Origin: an uncultured Helicobacteraceae bacterium | GTDB taxonomy: Bacteria; Campylobacterota; Campylobacteria; Campylobacterales; Helicobacteraceae | Length of the DNA: 64,000 nucleotides | Reading direction: 5' to 3' | Assembly (NCBI GenBank): GCA_944323755.1 | Contig: CALUTR010000004.1 | Span: 177,340 to 241,339 of the forward strand | Shown: positions 1-9,407 of the stretch, piece by piece | How the letters are laid out: every line of letters begins with the position of its first letter | Position numbering within the stretch: the first letter of the stretch is position 1 | Program-made: the position numbers and the translations under genes | Notes under the pieces: model-generated | What the model was told of the DNA's origin: nothing | The model's database searches: none | What the model saw: the letters and a program-made list of their open reading frames with translations, nothing else

Positions 1-1
1 T

Positions 2-1285
2 CAAAAGCAATTAAATGCAAATCATAGTATTTTAAAATATCTTGATGATAGGGGCATCACAAGCCATTCAATAGAGAGATTCTCTCTTGGTTTTAGTGGT
101 GAGAGTAATGATTTTATTAATTTTTTAAATCAGCATCAGATGCCATTTGATAAATTACTAGAAATTGGAATGATCGGCAAGGGGAATTATGGATATTTTG
201 CAAAGTTTAATTCAAGGATAATGTTCCCAATATATTCTTCAAGTAATAAAATAGTTGGTTTTGGTGGCAGGGTATTAAGTGGAAACATAGCCAAATATAT
301 CAATTCACAACAAAGCAAAATTTTTAATAAATCTAGAATCTTATATGGATACAATTTTGCAAAAGAGAGTATATATAAGGATAAAAAAATCATAATAACA
401 GAGGGTTATATAGATGTTATTATGCTATCACAAGCTGGTTTTGGTAATGCAGTTGCTACACTTGGTACGGCATTAACAAAGGAGCATATACCATTATTAT
501 CAAAAAGTGGTGGTGATATCTTGCTTTGTTATGATGGAGATAGCGCAGGAATTAATGCTGCATTTAAAGCATCATTGTTATTATTTAATAAAAGTGGTGG
601 TGTTGTTTTATTTAGAGATAATAAAGATCCCGCTGATATGGTGCTAGAAAATAAAAAAGAAGAACTAATGAATTTATTAAACAACCCAATTCCATTTATA
701 GAATTTATTATTGATTACATCGCAAATAAATTTAACTTACAGATTCCAATTCAAAAAGAAAGAGCATTGGCTGAAGTTTTGGAGTTTTATAAAACATTGT
801 CTCCTATACTTCAAGATGAATATAGATTATTTGCTGCAAATAGGCTAAAAATTGCTCCATATTTATTAAAAACAAGAAATAAAAAAGAAAATAAACCAAT
901 AAATCATCAAAAATCAAATACTCAAATTGTAGAGGAAATCATTATAAAATCAATTTTAGAGAATCCAAATTTGCTTGATTTTAGTCTTGAATATGTAAAT
1001 TCTAATGTATTTGAATTCAATAAAAATGAATTTGATTGTTTGATCAATGGGGATAAAGATGATAAAAATTTAATTGGAATAATGCTTAATCAATCCATTC
1101 GTACGCTAGATGGAGATGATTTTCAAAATCAATTGCGTTTATTTATAATAAATCAATATGTAAAAAAAATGCAAATTATCAAACTAAATAAAAATATTTC
1201 ATATGATGAAAAATTTAGCAAATTACGCGAGATTCAAGATAAATTAGCATTGTTGAAAAATGGTATCTTAGTGAGATTTGATTAA
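2..1285 (+). CDS. dnaG: DNA primase DnaG, C-terminal part (5' truncated by window edge)
   Basis: Replicative primase that lays RNA primers at the fork. The frame is open from base 2, so the zinc-binding N-terminus lies outside the window. Visible parts are the end of the catalytic core, a TOPRIM domain with the acidic motifs TEGYIDVIML (about 400-430) and CYDGDSAG (about 530-555), and a weakly conserved C-terminal domain that in this family binds the DnaB helicase. An internal ATG at 140 is not a credible start because conserved primase sequence continues upstream of it. An A8 run lies at 1162-1169 within the coding frame. The call is secure; only the N-terminus is missing. Confidence 0.95.
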   Translation, partial: QKQLNANHSILKYLDDRGITSHSIERFSLGFSGESNDFINFLNQHQMPFDKLLEIGMIGKGNYGYFAKFNSRIMFPIYSSSNKIVGFGGRVLSGNIAKYINSQQSKIFNKSRILYGYNFAKESIYKDKKIIITEGYIDVIMLSQAGFGNAVATLGTALTKEHIPLLSKSGGDILLCYDGDSAGINAAFKASLLLFNKSGGVVLFRDNKDPADMVLENKKEELMNLLNNPIPFIEFIIDYIANKFNLQIPIQKERALAEVLEFYKTLSPILQDEYRLFAANRLKIAPYLLKTRNKKENKPINHQKSNTQIVEEIIIKSILENPNLLDFSLEYVNSNVFEFNKNEFDCLINGDKDDKNLIGIMLNQSIRTLDGDDFQNQLRLFIINQYVKKMQIIKLNKNISYDEKFSKLREIQDKLALLKNGILVRFD

Positions 1286-1288
1286 TTA

Positions 1289-1304
1289 TGGAATATAATT
1301 TGCT
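1289..1304 (+). promoter_or_regulatory. sigma54 (RpoN) promoter for the lipoprotein pair
   Basis: TGGAATATAATTTGCT has the invariant GG (1290-1291) and GC (1302-1303) exactly ten bases apart, as required for sigma54 -24/-12 elements, plus the usual TGGAA and TTGCT flanks. It begins 4 bases after the dnaG stop; transcription would start near 1315, about 27 bases before the next ATG. It matches 14 of 16 bases of the flaB promoter at 60477-60492. In Helicobacter, RpoN controls middle flagellar genes, so the gene it drives is probably flagellar. Confidence 0.7.
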
Positions 1305-1341
1305 TTAATTTTTTGAAATTTTATAAATAGAGGTTAAGGAT

Positions 1342-2160
1342 ATGTCAAAGATTACAATAGGGATAGCATCAAGTTTTTTAATAATTTTATCGGGCTGTGC
1401 TACATTTAGTGAAGATGCTGATACTTCGATGATACCGCCATCTGCGAATTACTCACCAATCCAAGCACCAGTTTATCCACCACTTAAAGATCCATATACA
1501 CCAAATATGCTTACTGAAGATAATAGTAGAGTTATGAATATAGATAGGTTGAATGTTGGTGAGGCTAACATTCCAAGTATGCCACAGCCACAGGCTGCTT
1601 TGCCTCAAAATAATGTTCAACAACCACAAACCCAAAATCCAAGTGTTGATGTGTATATTAGAGATCAAAGAAATGATTATATGCCAAGTTATGTAGCGCC
1701 AAGTGAGGTTGTTCCATATGCGCAATCTTTACCACAAGATTCTGTGCCAGCCACATCGCCACAGCCAAAGCCAAATATTAATAATGATGATCCAAATATC
1801 ATTCCAAACTCTCCAATTTTAACTCCAGATAATACGATAGAATTAAGCGCCGTTGGAATGGGAGTAGCACCAGAATCTACTATCTCACCCTCTCAAGCTT
1901 TAGCATTAGCAAAAAGGGCAGCAATAATTGATGCGTATAGACAAATAGGCGAAAAGATGTATGGCATTAGATTGAATGCGCAAGATACAGTTAGAGATAT
2001 GGTGTTAATTAATTCTGTTGTAAAGACAAAGGTTGAAGCACTTATTAAAAATGCAGAGATTATAGAAACTGTTTATAAAGATGGTTTATGTCAAATTACT
2101 ATGGAATTAAAATTAGATGGCAAGGTATGGCATAAGATTCTAAGTAATACTAATAGTTAA
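1342..2160 (+). CDS. LPP20-family lipoprotein, candidate FlgP-like flagellar lipoprotein
   Basis: A 272-residue predicted outer-membrane lipoprotein. The signal peptide ends in a lipobox (ILSGC). Residues about 30-160 are a low-complexity, proline-, glutamine- and asparagine-rich linker, and about 165-270 resemble the LPP20 domain (ALAKRAAIIDAYRQIG onward). The start is supported by AAGGAT just upstream. Campylobacter FlgP is a LPP20-domain outer-membrane lipoprotein needed for motility; this protein is longer because of its linker. The sigma54 promoter in front is what pushes the call towards a flagellar role, and that step is inference. It may instead be an Lpp20 paralogue with no motor function. 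The next lipoprotein gene follows after 5 bases. Confidence 0.65.
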   Translation: MSKITIGIASSFLIILSGCATFSEDADTSMIPPSANYSPIQAPVYPPLKDPYTPNMLTEDNSRVMNIDRLNVGEANIPSMPQPQAALPQNNVQQPQTQNPSVDVYIRDQRNDYMPSYVAPSEVVPYAQSLPQDSVPATSPQPKPNINNDDPNIIPNSPILTPDNTIELSAVGMGVAPESTISPSQALALAKRAAIIDAYRQIGEKMYGIRLNAQDTVRDMVLINSVVKTKVEALIKNAEIIETVYKDGLCQITMELKLDGKVWHKILSNTNS

Positions 2161-2165
2161 GCTAA

Positions 2166-2672
2166 ATGAAATTTATTTTATTTGTTGTTATTTTTGGTGT
2201 GTTATTTACATCTTGTGGCACACCGCCTTTACCAAAAGACCAAAATGAGCAAACAAGTATCAATGAAAAAGACTTAAAATTAGTGCTTATTAAAAGTAAT
2301 AATATTAGTTTCTATGATTTTGGAATCTTAAATTTAACTCCAGAGATTTCACTTGAATTATTTAAGCTTGGCAATTCAATAGGTAAATTTGTGATAAAAG
2401 ATAGAGAAATTTGTTTTGTTGATGATTGTGCTCCAAAATGGGTTGCTAGTAAGGCATTTTTTGGAGATGTGGGATATGATACTTTATTTGAAGAAATACT
2501 AAGTAAAAAAGATATATTTGATGGCATTGGGAAAAGCGTGGGTGCAAATGGTGTAATAACGCAGAAATTCAGTTTTGGTGGCAATGATTTTTTGTATGAG
2601 CATTCAAATGATATTATATTTTTTAAGAATCTCACAAGCGGGATTACTGTTATTATTGAGAAATTTAAATAA
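2166..2672 (+). CDS. Lipoprotein of unknown function, cotranscribed with the LPP20-family gene
   Basis: A 168-residue protein with a short hydrophobic signal ending in a lipobox (LFTSC), so probably a lipoprotein. The rest is a soluble domain without a motif I recognise; a short segment with two cysteines (REICFVDDCAPKW) stands out. It lies 5 bases after the preceding lipoprotein gene and shares its sigma54 promoter. In Campylobacter, flgP is followed by flgQ; this gene occupies the analogous place, but I cannot show homology by eye, so no symbol is given. Confidence 0.6.
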   Translation: MKFILFVVIFGVLFTSCGTPPLPKDQNEQTSINEKDLKLVLIKSNNISFYDFGILNLTPEISLELFKLGNSIGKFVIKDREICFVDDCAPKWVASKAFFGDVGYDTLFEEILSKKDIFDGIGKSVGANGVITQKFSFGGNDFLYEHSNDIIFFKNLTSGITVIIEKFK

Positions 2673-2789
2673 TTAGCATTGATTCTGCAAGATTAATATT
2701 TCATTAAATATGATTTTTTGTATTTAAGCTAACTATATTGTATTGTTTATTTTCATATTAAATGCTTATTATTTATTAAACTAAACTTT

Positions 2790-2795
2790 TATAAG
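2790..2795 (+). promoter_or_regulatory. Possible -10 element for glnA
   Basis: TATAAG lies 33 bases before the glnA start, in a 155-base AT-rich intergenic region. No clear -35 is visible, which is usual for Helicobacter housekeeping promoters. Nothing else is recognisable in the region, and no sigma54 element is present. Confidence 0.35.
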
Positions 2796-2827
2796 ATTTC
2801 AGCGTCAAAATGATAAGGAGTATTTAT

Positions 2828-4267
2828 ATGAGTAAGAAAGCAGATAGAGCAAATGCGATAAAAGAATTTTTCAAATTTTGCAGCGATAATGAAGTTGAAT
2901 TTGTAGATTTTAGATTTACTGATATTAAGGGGACTTGGCATCATATCAGTTTTTCTATGAGTGCAGTTGATGAGGAAAGCTTTAATGGCGTTCCAATAGA
3001 TGGCTCATCACTCCCAGCTTGGCAGCCAATTAATAAATCTGATATGCTACTTATCCCAGATCCAGTTAGATATTTTTTAGATCCTTTTACAGCTGATACT
3101 ACTATTGTGGTTTTCTGTGATATTTGGGATATTTATAAGAATCAACCATATGAAAAATGCCCTAGAAGTATTGCAAAAAGATCAGTTGAGTATCTAAAAG
3201 AGCAAGGTATTGGTGATGTTGCTTATTTTGGTCCAGAAAATGAATTTTTCGTATTTGATAGCATAAAAATGAAAGATACAATTAATTGTCAATATTATGA
3301 GATTGATACAGAAGAGGGTGAGTGGAATAGAGATAGAGAGTTTGAAGGTGGGGTTAATATAGGACATAGAAGTGGGACAAAAGGCGGATATTTCCCAACT
3401 CCACCAATTGATACTATGGTTGATATTAGGGCAGAAATGGTAAAGGTTCTAAACCAAGTTGGTTTAGAGACATTTGTCGTTCATCACGAAGTTGGTCAAG
3501 CACAATGTGAAATAGGAGTAAAATTTGGTGATCTATTAGAAGCAGCTGATAATGTTCAAAAACTCAAATATGTCGTGAAAATGGTTGCCCATCTAAATGG
3601 TAAGACTGCTACATTTATGCCAAAGCCTCTTTATGGTGATAATGGAAGTGGTATGCATGTGCATATTAGTATTTGGAAAGATGGAAAAAATCTCTTTGCA
3701 GGTAAGGAATATCAAGGATTAAGTGAAATGGCATTATTTTATTTAGGTGGCGTGTTAAAGCACGCAAGAAGTATCGCAGCCTTCACAAATGCCTCTACAA
3801 ATTCATATAAGAGGCTGATTCCAGGGTTTGAAGCACCAAGTATTCTTAGCTATTCTGCTCAAAATAGGAGTGCAAGTGTTAGGATTCCATACAATAGTGG
3901 TGAAAAAGCAAAGAGAATGGAATTTAGATTTCCAGATAGCTCTAGCAATCCTTATTTAGCTTTTGCTTCATTGTTGATGGCAGGTTTAGATGGTATAGCA
4001 AATAAGATTCACCCAGGTCAGCCTATGGATATCAATCTATTTGATCTAACTCTTGATGAGATTCGAGAAAGAAATATAAAGCAGCTTCCACATACTTTAC
4101 GAAGTGCTATAGAAGAGATGCTTGCAGATAGAGAGTTTTTAAAATGTGGTGATGTGTTTAGTGAAGAGTTTTTACAAACTTACAAAGCATACAAATTTGA
4201 AACAGAAATTTGGCCTTGGGAGGCAAGACCACATCCATTTGAATTCGTAAGCACATATTCTTGCTAA
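2828..4267 (+). CDS. glnA: Glutamine synthetase, type I
   Basis: Makes glutamine from glutamate, ammonia and ATP, the main ammonia-assimilation step. The 479-residue protein has the expected GS-I motifs: DGSSLPAWQ, the ATP-site stretch [14 protein letters not shown], and NRSASVRIP. The start is set at 2828 because AAGGAG (2815-2820) is placed for it; the in-frame ATG at 2810 would put the ribosome site inside the gene. At the position of the adenylylation loop, usually NLYDLP, the sequence reads NLFDL, so the modifiable tyrosine is phenylalanine. The same loss is known in H. pylori GlnA and implies no adenylylation control. Confidence 0.97.
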   Translation: MSKKADRANAIKEFFKFCSDNEVEFVDFRFTDIKGTWHHISFSMSAVDEESFNGVPIDGSSLPAWQPINKSDMLLIPDPVRYFLDPFTADTTIVVFCDIWDIYKNQPYEKCPRSIAKRSVEYLKEQGIGDVAYFGPENEFFVFDSIKMKDTINCQYYEIDTEEGEWNRDREFEGGVNIGHRSGTKGGYFPTPPIDTMVDIRAEMVKVLNQVGLETFVVHHEVGQAQCEIGVKFGDLLEAADNVQKLKYVVKMVAHLNGKTATFMPKPLYGDNGSGMHVHISIWKDGKNLFAGKEYQGLSEMALFYLGGVLKHARSIAAFTNASTNSYKRLIPGFEAPSILSYSAQNRSASVRIPYNSGEKAKRMEFRFPDSSSNPYLAFASLLMAGLDGIANKIHPGQPMDINLFDLTLDEIRERNIKQLPHTLRSAIEEMLADREFLKCGDVFSEEFLQTYKAYKFETEIWPWEARPHPFEFVSTYSC

Positions 4268-4283
4268 GAATTTCAAATCTTTT

Positions 4284-4925
4284 ATGATTAAAGATACTTG
4301 CGTAGTTTTATGTGGTGGTAAAAGTAGCAGAATGGGCTTTAATAAGGTCATTCTGCCTTTTGGTGATTATAGGCTTATTACTTATCAAATCATAAAGTTA
4401 TCGCAAATATTTTCTAACATAGTCATTTCTCTTAAAGAAAGCAAAAAAGATGAAATATTCAATATCTTATATGATGATATATCAAAATATAATGCTAAAA
4501 ATCCCGCAATAAACACAGAATCAATACAAATTGTCACTGAAGATTTGAGACATTTTAGTCCTTTATTTGGTATTTTGAATTGTTTTGAACAGCTGCATCA
4601 TAGCAGTTTATTTTTTATTCCAATTGACTGCCCTTTTATAAAGTTTAATACGATTTCTACAATTATAGATCATAGTGAAAATTATGATGTGATTTATGCT
4701 AGAGATTCTGTTAAATTGCACCCTTTAATTGGAATTTGGAAATCAGATATAAAAGATAAGATTGCAAAATCACTAGAAAAAAATCAATTTAAAATCATTG
4801 ACTTTTTATCTTTATGTGATACTAAATCCATTTGTTTTGATGCATATGAATTCATTAATCTAAATACAAAGCAAGATTATAAAAATGCAATAGAGATCCT
4901 AAAGGAAAGTTATGGCACAGAGTGA
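4284..4925 (+). CDS. mobA: Molybdenum cofactor guanylyltransferase MobA
   Basis: Transfers GMP from GTP to molybdopterin to make the bis-MGD cofactor of molybdoenzymes. The N-terminus carries the nucleotide-binding signature LCGGKSSRMGFNK, and the NTP-transferase fold continues with PIDCPF, where the aspartate binds metal. At 213 residues the length is normal. Its last 14 bases overlap the start of flhB, the same pairing (mobA-flhB) as in H. pylori. Confidence 0.9.
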   Translation: MIKDTCVVLCGGKSSRMGFNKVILPFGDYRLITYQIIKLSQIFSNIVISLKESKKDEIFNILYDDISKYNAKNPAINTESIQIVTEDLRHFSPLFGILNCFEQLHHSSLFFIPIDCPFIKFNTISTIIDHSENYDVIYARDSVKLHPLIGIWKSDIKDKIAKSLEKNQFKIIDFLSLCDTKSICFDAYEFINLNTKQDYKNAIEILKESYGTE

Positions 4926-5970
4926 AGAAAAAACAGAACTCCCTAGTGAACATAAAAAGCAAAAGGCAAGAGAAGAGGGTAATGTAGGCAAAAGCCAAGA
5001 AGTTACCGGGTTTTTAGCTTTATTATTTGGGTTTGGAATTATATTTTTCTTATTTCCATTTTTGGGTGAGAGGATAAAGAATCTATTTGTTTATGTTATG
5101 AAATTTAATCTTGATGATTTTAATGATTTAGGCACGCTTAATTTAGCGATTTTTATTATTAAAGAAAGTATTATTATTGTTGCTCCGATATTTTTAGTTT
5201 TAATGATTGCTACAATCGCTGGTAATGTAGCACAATTTGGCTTTCTAATCACTATTAAAACAATTATTCCAAAATTTTCAAAAATCAATATGATCACAGG
5301 ATTTAAAAATGTGATTTCATTAAAAAAGTTATTAGATGGTTTGCTTATCACGCTAAAAGTTTCAATCGCATTAAGTCTTGGATTCTTTATATTTTTGGGA
5401 TTTTTGCAAGAGCTACCAAATATCGCATTTTTGAATATTTTTTCTCAATTGATGTGGCTAAGAGATAAGGCATTGATACTTGGATCAATACTGCTTATTT
5501 TATTTTTCTTTATGGCTGCGCTTGATTTTTATATTCGTAGAAAGCAATATATTCAAAGTTTAAAAATGACAAAACAAGAGGTAAAAGATGAATATAAACA
5601 ATTACAGGGGAATCCGCAGATTCGAGCTAGGATTCGCCAAACAATGCGAAAAATGTCATCAAGGAAAATGTTAGCAAATGTATCAAAAGCGACTGTTGTT
5701 GTTACAAATCCAACACATTATGCAGTTGCATTGAAGTTTGTATTGCACGAAGATGTAGCGCCAATTGTCGTGGCAAAAGGCACAGATTTATTAGCAATTA
5801 AAATTAAAGAAATAGCAAGAGAGCATAATATCCCAATTAGAGATCAGCCAAAACTAGCAAGAGAGCTTTATAGGTTATGTGAAGTTGATGATTATATTCC
5901 ACAAGAATTATTTAGGGCTGTGGCACAAGTATTGCAAACTACAGAACAAATTGCATCGCAAATGAAATAA
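4912..5970 (+). CDS. flhB: Flagellar type III export protein FlhB
   Basis: Inner-membrane component of the flagellar export gate that switches substrate class from rod/hook to filament. The 352-residue protein has a charged N-terminus (KTELPSEHKKQKARE), four hydrophobic membrane segments (about residues 28-210) and a cytoplasmic domain with the autocleavage motif NPTH at 266-269, after which the family cleaves between N and P. The ATG overlaps mobA, suggesting translational coupling. Confidence 0.96.
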   Translation: MAQSEEKTELPSEHKKQKAREEGNVGKSQEVTGFLALLFGFGIIFFLFPFLGERIKNLFVYVMKFNLDDFNDLGTLNLAIFIIKESIIIVAPIFLVLMIATIAGNVAQFGFLITIKTIIPKFSKINMITGFKNVISLKKLLDGLLITLKVSIALSLGFFIFLGFLQELPNIAFLNIFSQLMWLRDKALILGSILLILFFFMAALDFYIRRKQYIQSLKMTKQEVKDEYKQLQGNPQIRARIRQTMRKMSSRKMLANVSKATVVVTNPTHYAVALKFVLHEDVAPIVVAKGTDLLAIKIKEIAREHNIPIRDQPKLARELYRLCEVDDYIPQELFRAVAQVLQTTEQIASQMK

Positions 5971-6056
5971 AACAAGATTATTTATTTTAAGTATTAAGTG
6001 TTTTTAATGAAATCAAGGCTAAAATAAGCATTTTTTATTTTATCTAAAGGTTTGAT

Positions 6057-7412
6057 ATGCGCAAAAAAAGCAGTAATTTTCCATTTTATATTATTTTAAT
6101 TGTGATTGTCTGCTTGTGCGTTTTTGTATATTTTTCTCCAAAATTTGAACGAACACCGCCAAAAATAGAAGTGCCTAGTATGACTTATTGGAATCTCAAA
6201 TGGAATGTCCCAATAAAAATTTCAGATTCTAGTGGCATTAGGTCATATAAAGTTAGTTTAATTAGAGATAATGATAATATAGTTTTAGAAGAATACATTA
6301 GTAGTGAGTTTAAGACTAATATAGAATTCAATCTTCCAATTCCAAAGATAAATATCTTAAATGGTGATACATTGAGATATAAAATAGAAGCTATTGATAA
6401 CAGCAAATATAATTTTTTTCTTGGCAATGTATCAGAAAAAGAATTTAACATTATTGTTGATACAGAGCCGCCTCAAGCAGGAATTATCGCAATGAGTAAT
6501 AAAATTACTCGAGGTGGCAGTGGCGTGGTTGTATTTTTTGCAAAGGATGACAATCTAGCAAATATTTCAATTAGTAATGGATATCAGAGTTTTGTTGCTT
6601 TTCCATTTTTAAAAGATGGGTATTATGCAAGTATTATCCCTTGGTCTATACATAATCCAAATTTTAAAGGGAGGATTATAGTCGAAGATAAAGCAGGTAA
6701 TATCAAGCGCTCAAATATCGGATTTGCAAGATATGCTAGAAATTATCGCACCTCTACTTTGACGCTAAAAGATAGTTTCATTGATAATAAAATCTCATCT
6801 GTTATTGAAAATGTAAGCTCTATACCTATAGATATTTTTAAATCAAGAATGGAGATGTTTAGATATGCAAATGAGACTATTAGAGGTAATGATGAAAAGA
6901 TAATTAATTCTAAAATATTAAATATAGAATTAGAAGATAAACATCAAATCAACGCTTTTAAGCCACTTAAAGATTCTGTTGTTGTTGGGCTTTTTGGTGA
7001 TCATAGAAAGTATGTATTAAATAATGAATCTGCAGGAGAATCTTATCATTTAGGGATAGATTTGGCTAATATTAAAAATGCACAGGTATTTGCATCAAAT
7101 GATGGAGTTGTTGTTTTAAAAGAGAGTCTTGGAATCTATGGCAATACCATTGTTATAGATCATGGACTTGGTATTTCTACTTTGTATTCACATTTAAGTG
7201 AATTTTATGTCAAAGAGGGTGATGTTGTAAAAAAAGGTGATGTGATAGCAAGAACTGGCGCAACAGGGCTTGCTTTTGGTGATCATTTACATTTTGGTGT
7301 ATTGATACAAGGTGTTTTTGCTCTAAGTGCAGAGTGGATGGATAGTAGATGGCTTAAGGTTAACATTAATGATGTATTAGATGAAGCAGTAAATATAATA
7401 GAGAATAAATAA
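6057..7412 (+). CDS. Membrane-anchored M23 (LytM) metallopeptidase
   Basis: A predicted periplasmic peptidoglycan endopeptidase of 451 residues: an N-terminal membrane anchor (about 8-27), an Ig-like beta-rich region (about 35-225), a linker, and a C-terminal M23 domain. The zinc-binding motifs are intact: HLGID (H-x3-D) and HLHFG (H-x-H), so it should be catalytic, unlike the LytM protein at 40798-42027. It overlaps minC by one base (ATAATG junction). The same order, M23 gene-minC-lpxC, occurs in H. pylori, where related M23 enzymes shape the helical cell; a cell-shape role here is inference. Confidence 0.88.
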   Translation: MRKKSSNFPFYIILIVIVCLCVFVYFSPKFERTPPKIEVPSMTYWNLKWNVPIKISDSSGIRSYKVSLIRDNDNIVLEEYISSEFKTNIEFNLPIPKINILNGDTLRYKIEAIDNSKYNFFLGNVSEKEFNIIVDTEPPQAGIIAMSNKITRGGSGVVVFFAKDDNLANISISNGYQSFVAFPFLKDGYYASIIPWSIHNPNFKGRIIVEDKAGNIKRSNIGFARYARNYRTSTLTLKDSFIDNKISSVIENVSSIPIDIFKSRMEMFRYANETIRGNDEKIINSKILNIELEDKHQINAFKPLKDSVVVGLFGDHRKYVLNNESAGESYHLGIDLANIKNAQVFASNDGVVVLKESLGIYGNTIVIDHGLGISTLYSHLSEFYVKEGDVVKKGDVIARTGATGLAFGDHLHFGVLIQGVFALSAEWMDSRWLKVNINDVLDEAVNIIENK

Positions 7413-8035
7413 TGCCAAAAATAGATCAACAAAATATCAGAATCTTCCATATATTGGGTGATAATAGTGATGATGAGTTATTGGAGTTTTTGAAAAAAAG
7501 CCTTCCGCTTTTTAAAGGATATTTGCTTGTATTTGATCATTTAAGTGATTGCGTAAAAGAATTTTTGGATTCTAGTGATGTTGATTATGTTAAAAATAAA
7601 CATCTTAGATTTGCAGATAATAAAGAAAAAACAGCAAATATTTTAAAGAAAATCAATGTTCAAAACAATATTGAGTCACAAAAAAATGATAATTTATATT
7701 CAACTTCGCAAAATATTGACTTATCATCTGTAAAATCAAAATTTATAACCAAATTGGTTAGAAGTGGTGAGCGTATTGTAAATAATGGCGATATTTTAGT
7801 CTTTAATCGTGTTAATAGTGGAGCAGAGATAGATAGTCAAAATAATATTTGCATTTTTGGTGAGTGTAGCGGCGATGTGAAATGTGAAGGAGAGTTTTTG
7901 ATATTATCTAAAATAATAAAAGGCAAGGTGATGTTTCAAGGCGAGATAATCACACCCAATATGCTGAAATATAAGCTAAATCTCATCTATAAGGAAAATA
8001 ATAATTTAAACATTAAAGATATTTTGTCGCTTTAG
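7412..8035 (+). CDS. minC: Septum site-determining protein MinC
   Basis: Inhibitor of FtsZ assembly that acts with MinD to keep the division site at mid-cell. The C-terminal half (about residues 110-195) shows the MinC beta-helix signature: VRSGERIVNNGDILVFNRVN, then GAEIDSQNNICIFGECSGDV. The N-terminal FtsZ-binding half is poorly conserved, as is usual. The protein is 207 residues. It is coupled to the upstream M23 gene, linking division-site choice with wall hydrolysis. Confidence 0.87.
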   Translation: MPKIDQQNIRIFHILGDNSDDELLEFLKKSLPLFKGYLLVFDHLSDCVKEFLDSSDVDYVKNKHLRFADNKEKTANILKKINVQNNIESQKNDNLYSTSQNIDLSSVKSKFITKLVRSGERIVNNGDILVFNRVNSGAEIDSQNNICIFGECSGDVKCEGEFLILSKIIKGKVMFQGEIITPNMLKYKLNLIYKENNNLNIKDILSL

Positions 8036-8063
8036 AATCTAGAAATTCATTAAGGTGGTTATG

Positions 8064-8957
8064 ATGAATCAAAGAACTATAAAAAATAGTGTTGAGTTAG
8101 TTGGTATTGGACTTCATAAAGGCGTATCTGTGAAGATGATTCTAGAGCCTTTGAGTGAAAATAGTGGGATTGTATTTTTTAGAAGTGATTTAGGTGTAAG
8201 CATAAAATTATCACCTGATAATGTCATAGATACCACTTTGGCAACGGTACTTGGAAAAGGTGATGCAAGAATCTCTACAATAGAGCATTTATTGTCTGCT
8301 ATACACGCATATGGTATTGATAATCTTAGAATCGTATTAGATAACGAAGAAGTGCCTATAATGGACGGTAGCTCTATAGGTTATTGTATTTTATTAGATG
8401 AGGCAGGTATAGTAGAGCAAAATGCAAAAAAAATGGCAATTGCTATCAAGAAACCTATTGAGATTAATGATGGAGAAAAATTTGTAAAAGTTGAACCTAG
8501 TAATCAAACTATTTTTGATTTTACGATTAATTTTGATCATCAATCAATTAAAGAACAGCATTATAAATTTGTGTACTCAATACAAGCTTACAAAGATGAG
8601 ATTGCGCGTGCTAGGACATTTGGATTTCTGCAAGAAGTAAATTATTTACGTTCTATTGGTCTTGCAAAAGGTGGTGATTTGTCAAATTGTATAGTCCTTG
8701 ATGAGAGCGGGATTTTAAACAAAGATGGTCTTAGATATAAAGAGGAATTTGTAAGGCATAAAATATTAGATGCTATCGGTGATATGAGTATTCTTGGAAT
8801 GCCACTTATTGGGACATATATATCATTTGCTGGTAGCCATAAGCTTAATCATTTTTTAACCAAAAAAATCTTATCACAAAGTGATGCATTTGAGATAGTA
8901 ACATTAGAAGATAGTATCAAAGAAGAGAATCTCCAGTATGCAACGACAAAAGTGTGA
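8064..8957 (+). CDS. lpxC: UDP-3-O-acyl-N-acetylglucosamine deacetylase LpxC
   Basis: Zinc enzyme for the committed step of lipid A synthesis. Conserved features include [24 protein letters not shown], and the C-terminal metal and catalytic residues in [11 protein letters not shown] and GSHKLNH. The start at 8064 is preferred because AAGGTGG (8052-8058) is well placed; an ATG at 8061 is also possible, while the GTG at 8055 lies inside the ribosome site. It overlaps the next gene by 20 bases. Confidence 0.96.
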   Translation: MNQRTIKNSVELVGIGLHKGVSVKMILEPLSENSGIVFFRSDLGVSIKLSPDNVIDTTLATVLGKGDARISTIEHLLSAIHAYGIDNLRIVLDNEEVPIMDGSSIGYCILLDEAGIVEQNAKKMAIAIKKPIEINDGEKFVKVEPSNQTIFDFTINFDHQSIKEQHYKFVYSIQAYKDEIARARTFGFLQEVNYLRSIGLAKGGDLSNCIVLDESGILNKDGLRYKEEFVRHKILDAIGDMSILGMPLIGTYISFAGSHKLNHFLTKKILSQSDAFEIVTLEDSIKEENLQYATTKV

Positions 8958-9399
8958 TGTTGTTTTAGTTAGTGTTTCATCTCCAATTTTACTTGGAGTG
9001 TATATTGATAATAAATTATTTAAAAAATTCAAACTTTATGGTAAAACAAGTGACGTTTTATTTGCAATGTTTTATGATGTTAAGCGTGAATACTCGATAT
9101 CTAGAGTGTTTTATGCAAATGGACCAGGTAATTTTAGCTCTCTTAAACTTACTCATATTTTTTTGCAAACATTAAGTATTGTAGAAAATATAGAGCTTTT
9201 TTGTGTGGATTCTTTCTATTTCACTAAAGATAACTTTATAGAGGCTTATGGTAAAATCCATTTTTTTAAAGAAAATGATGATATTAAAACAACAAAATTG
9301 GAGATCAAAAAAAGTGCGGTATTTGAGTTACCTGACATAGTAGATTCTACAAAATTTAGTAATTATTGTTTTCCACTTTATATTTTACCTGCTGTATAG
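8938..9399 (+). CDS. TsaB-like tRNA t6A biosynthesis protein
   Basis: A short (153-residue) member of the TsaB branch of the ASKHA fold. TsaB is a non-catalytic partner of TsaD in making t6A37 on ANN-decoding tRNAs. The diagnostic segment is [15 protein letters not shown], matching the family's GPGSFTGLR region. It is shorter than E. coli TsaB (about 230 residues), as is its H. pylori positional equivalent between lpxC and thrB. The catalytic partner TsaD is at 55997-57013. Confidence 0.75.
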   Translation: MQRQKCDVVLVSVSSPILLGVYIDNKLFKKFKLYGKTSDVLFAMFYDVKREYSISRVFYANGPGNFSSLKLTHIFLQTLSIVENIELFCVDSFYFTKDNFIEAYGKIHFFKENDDIKTTKLEIKKSAVFELPDIVDSTKFSNYCFPLYILPAV

Positions 9400-9407
9400 G
9401 AGTTTGA

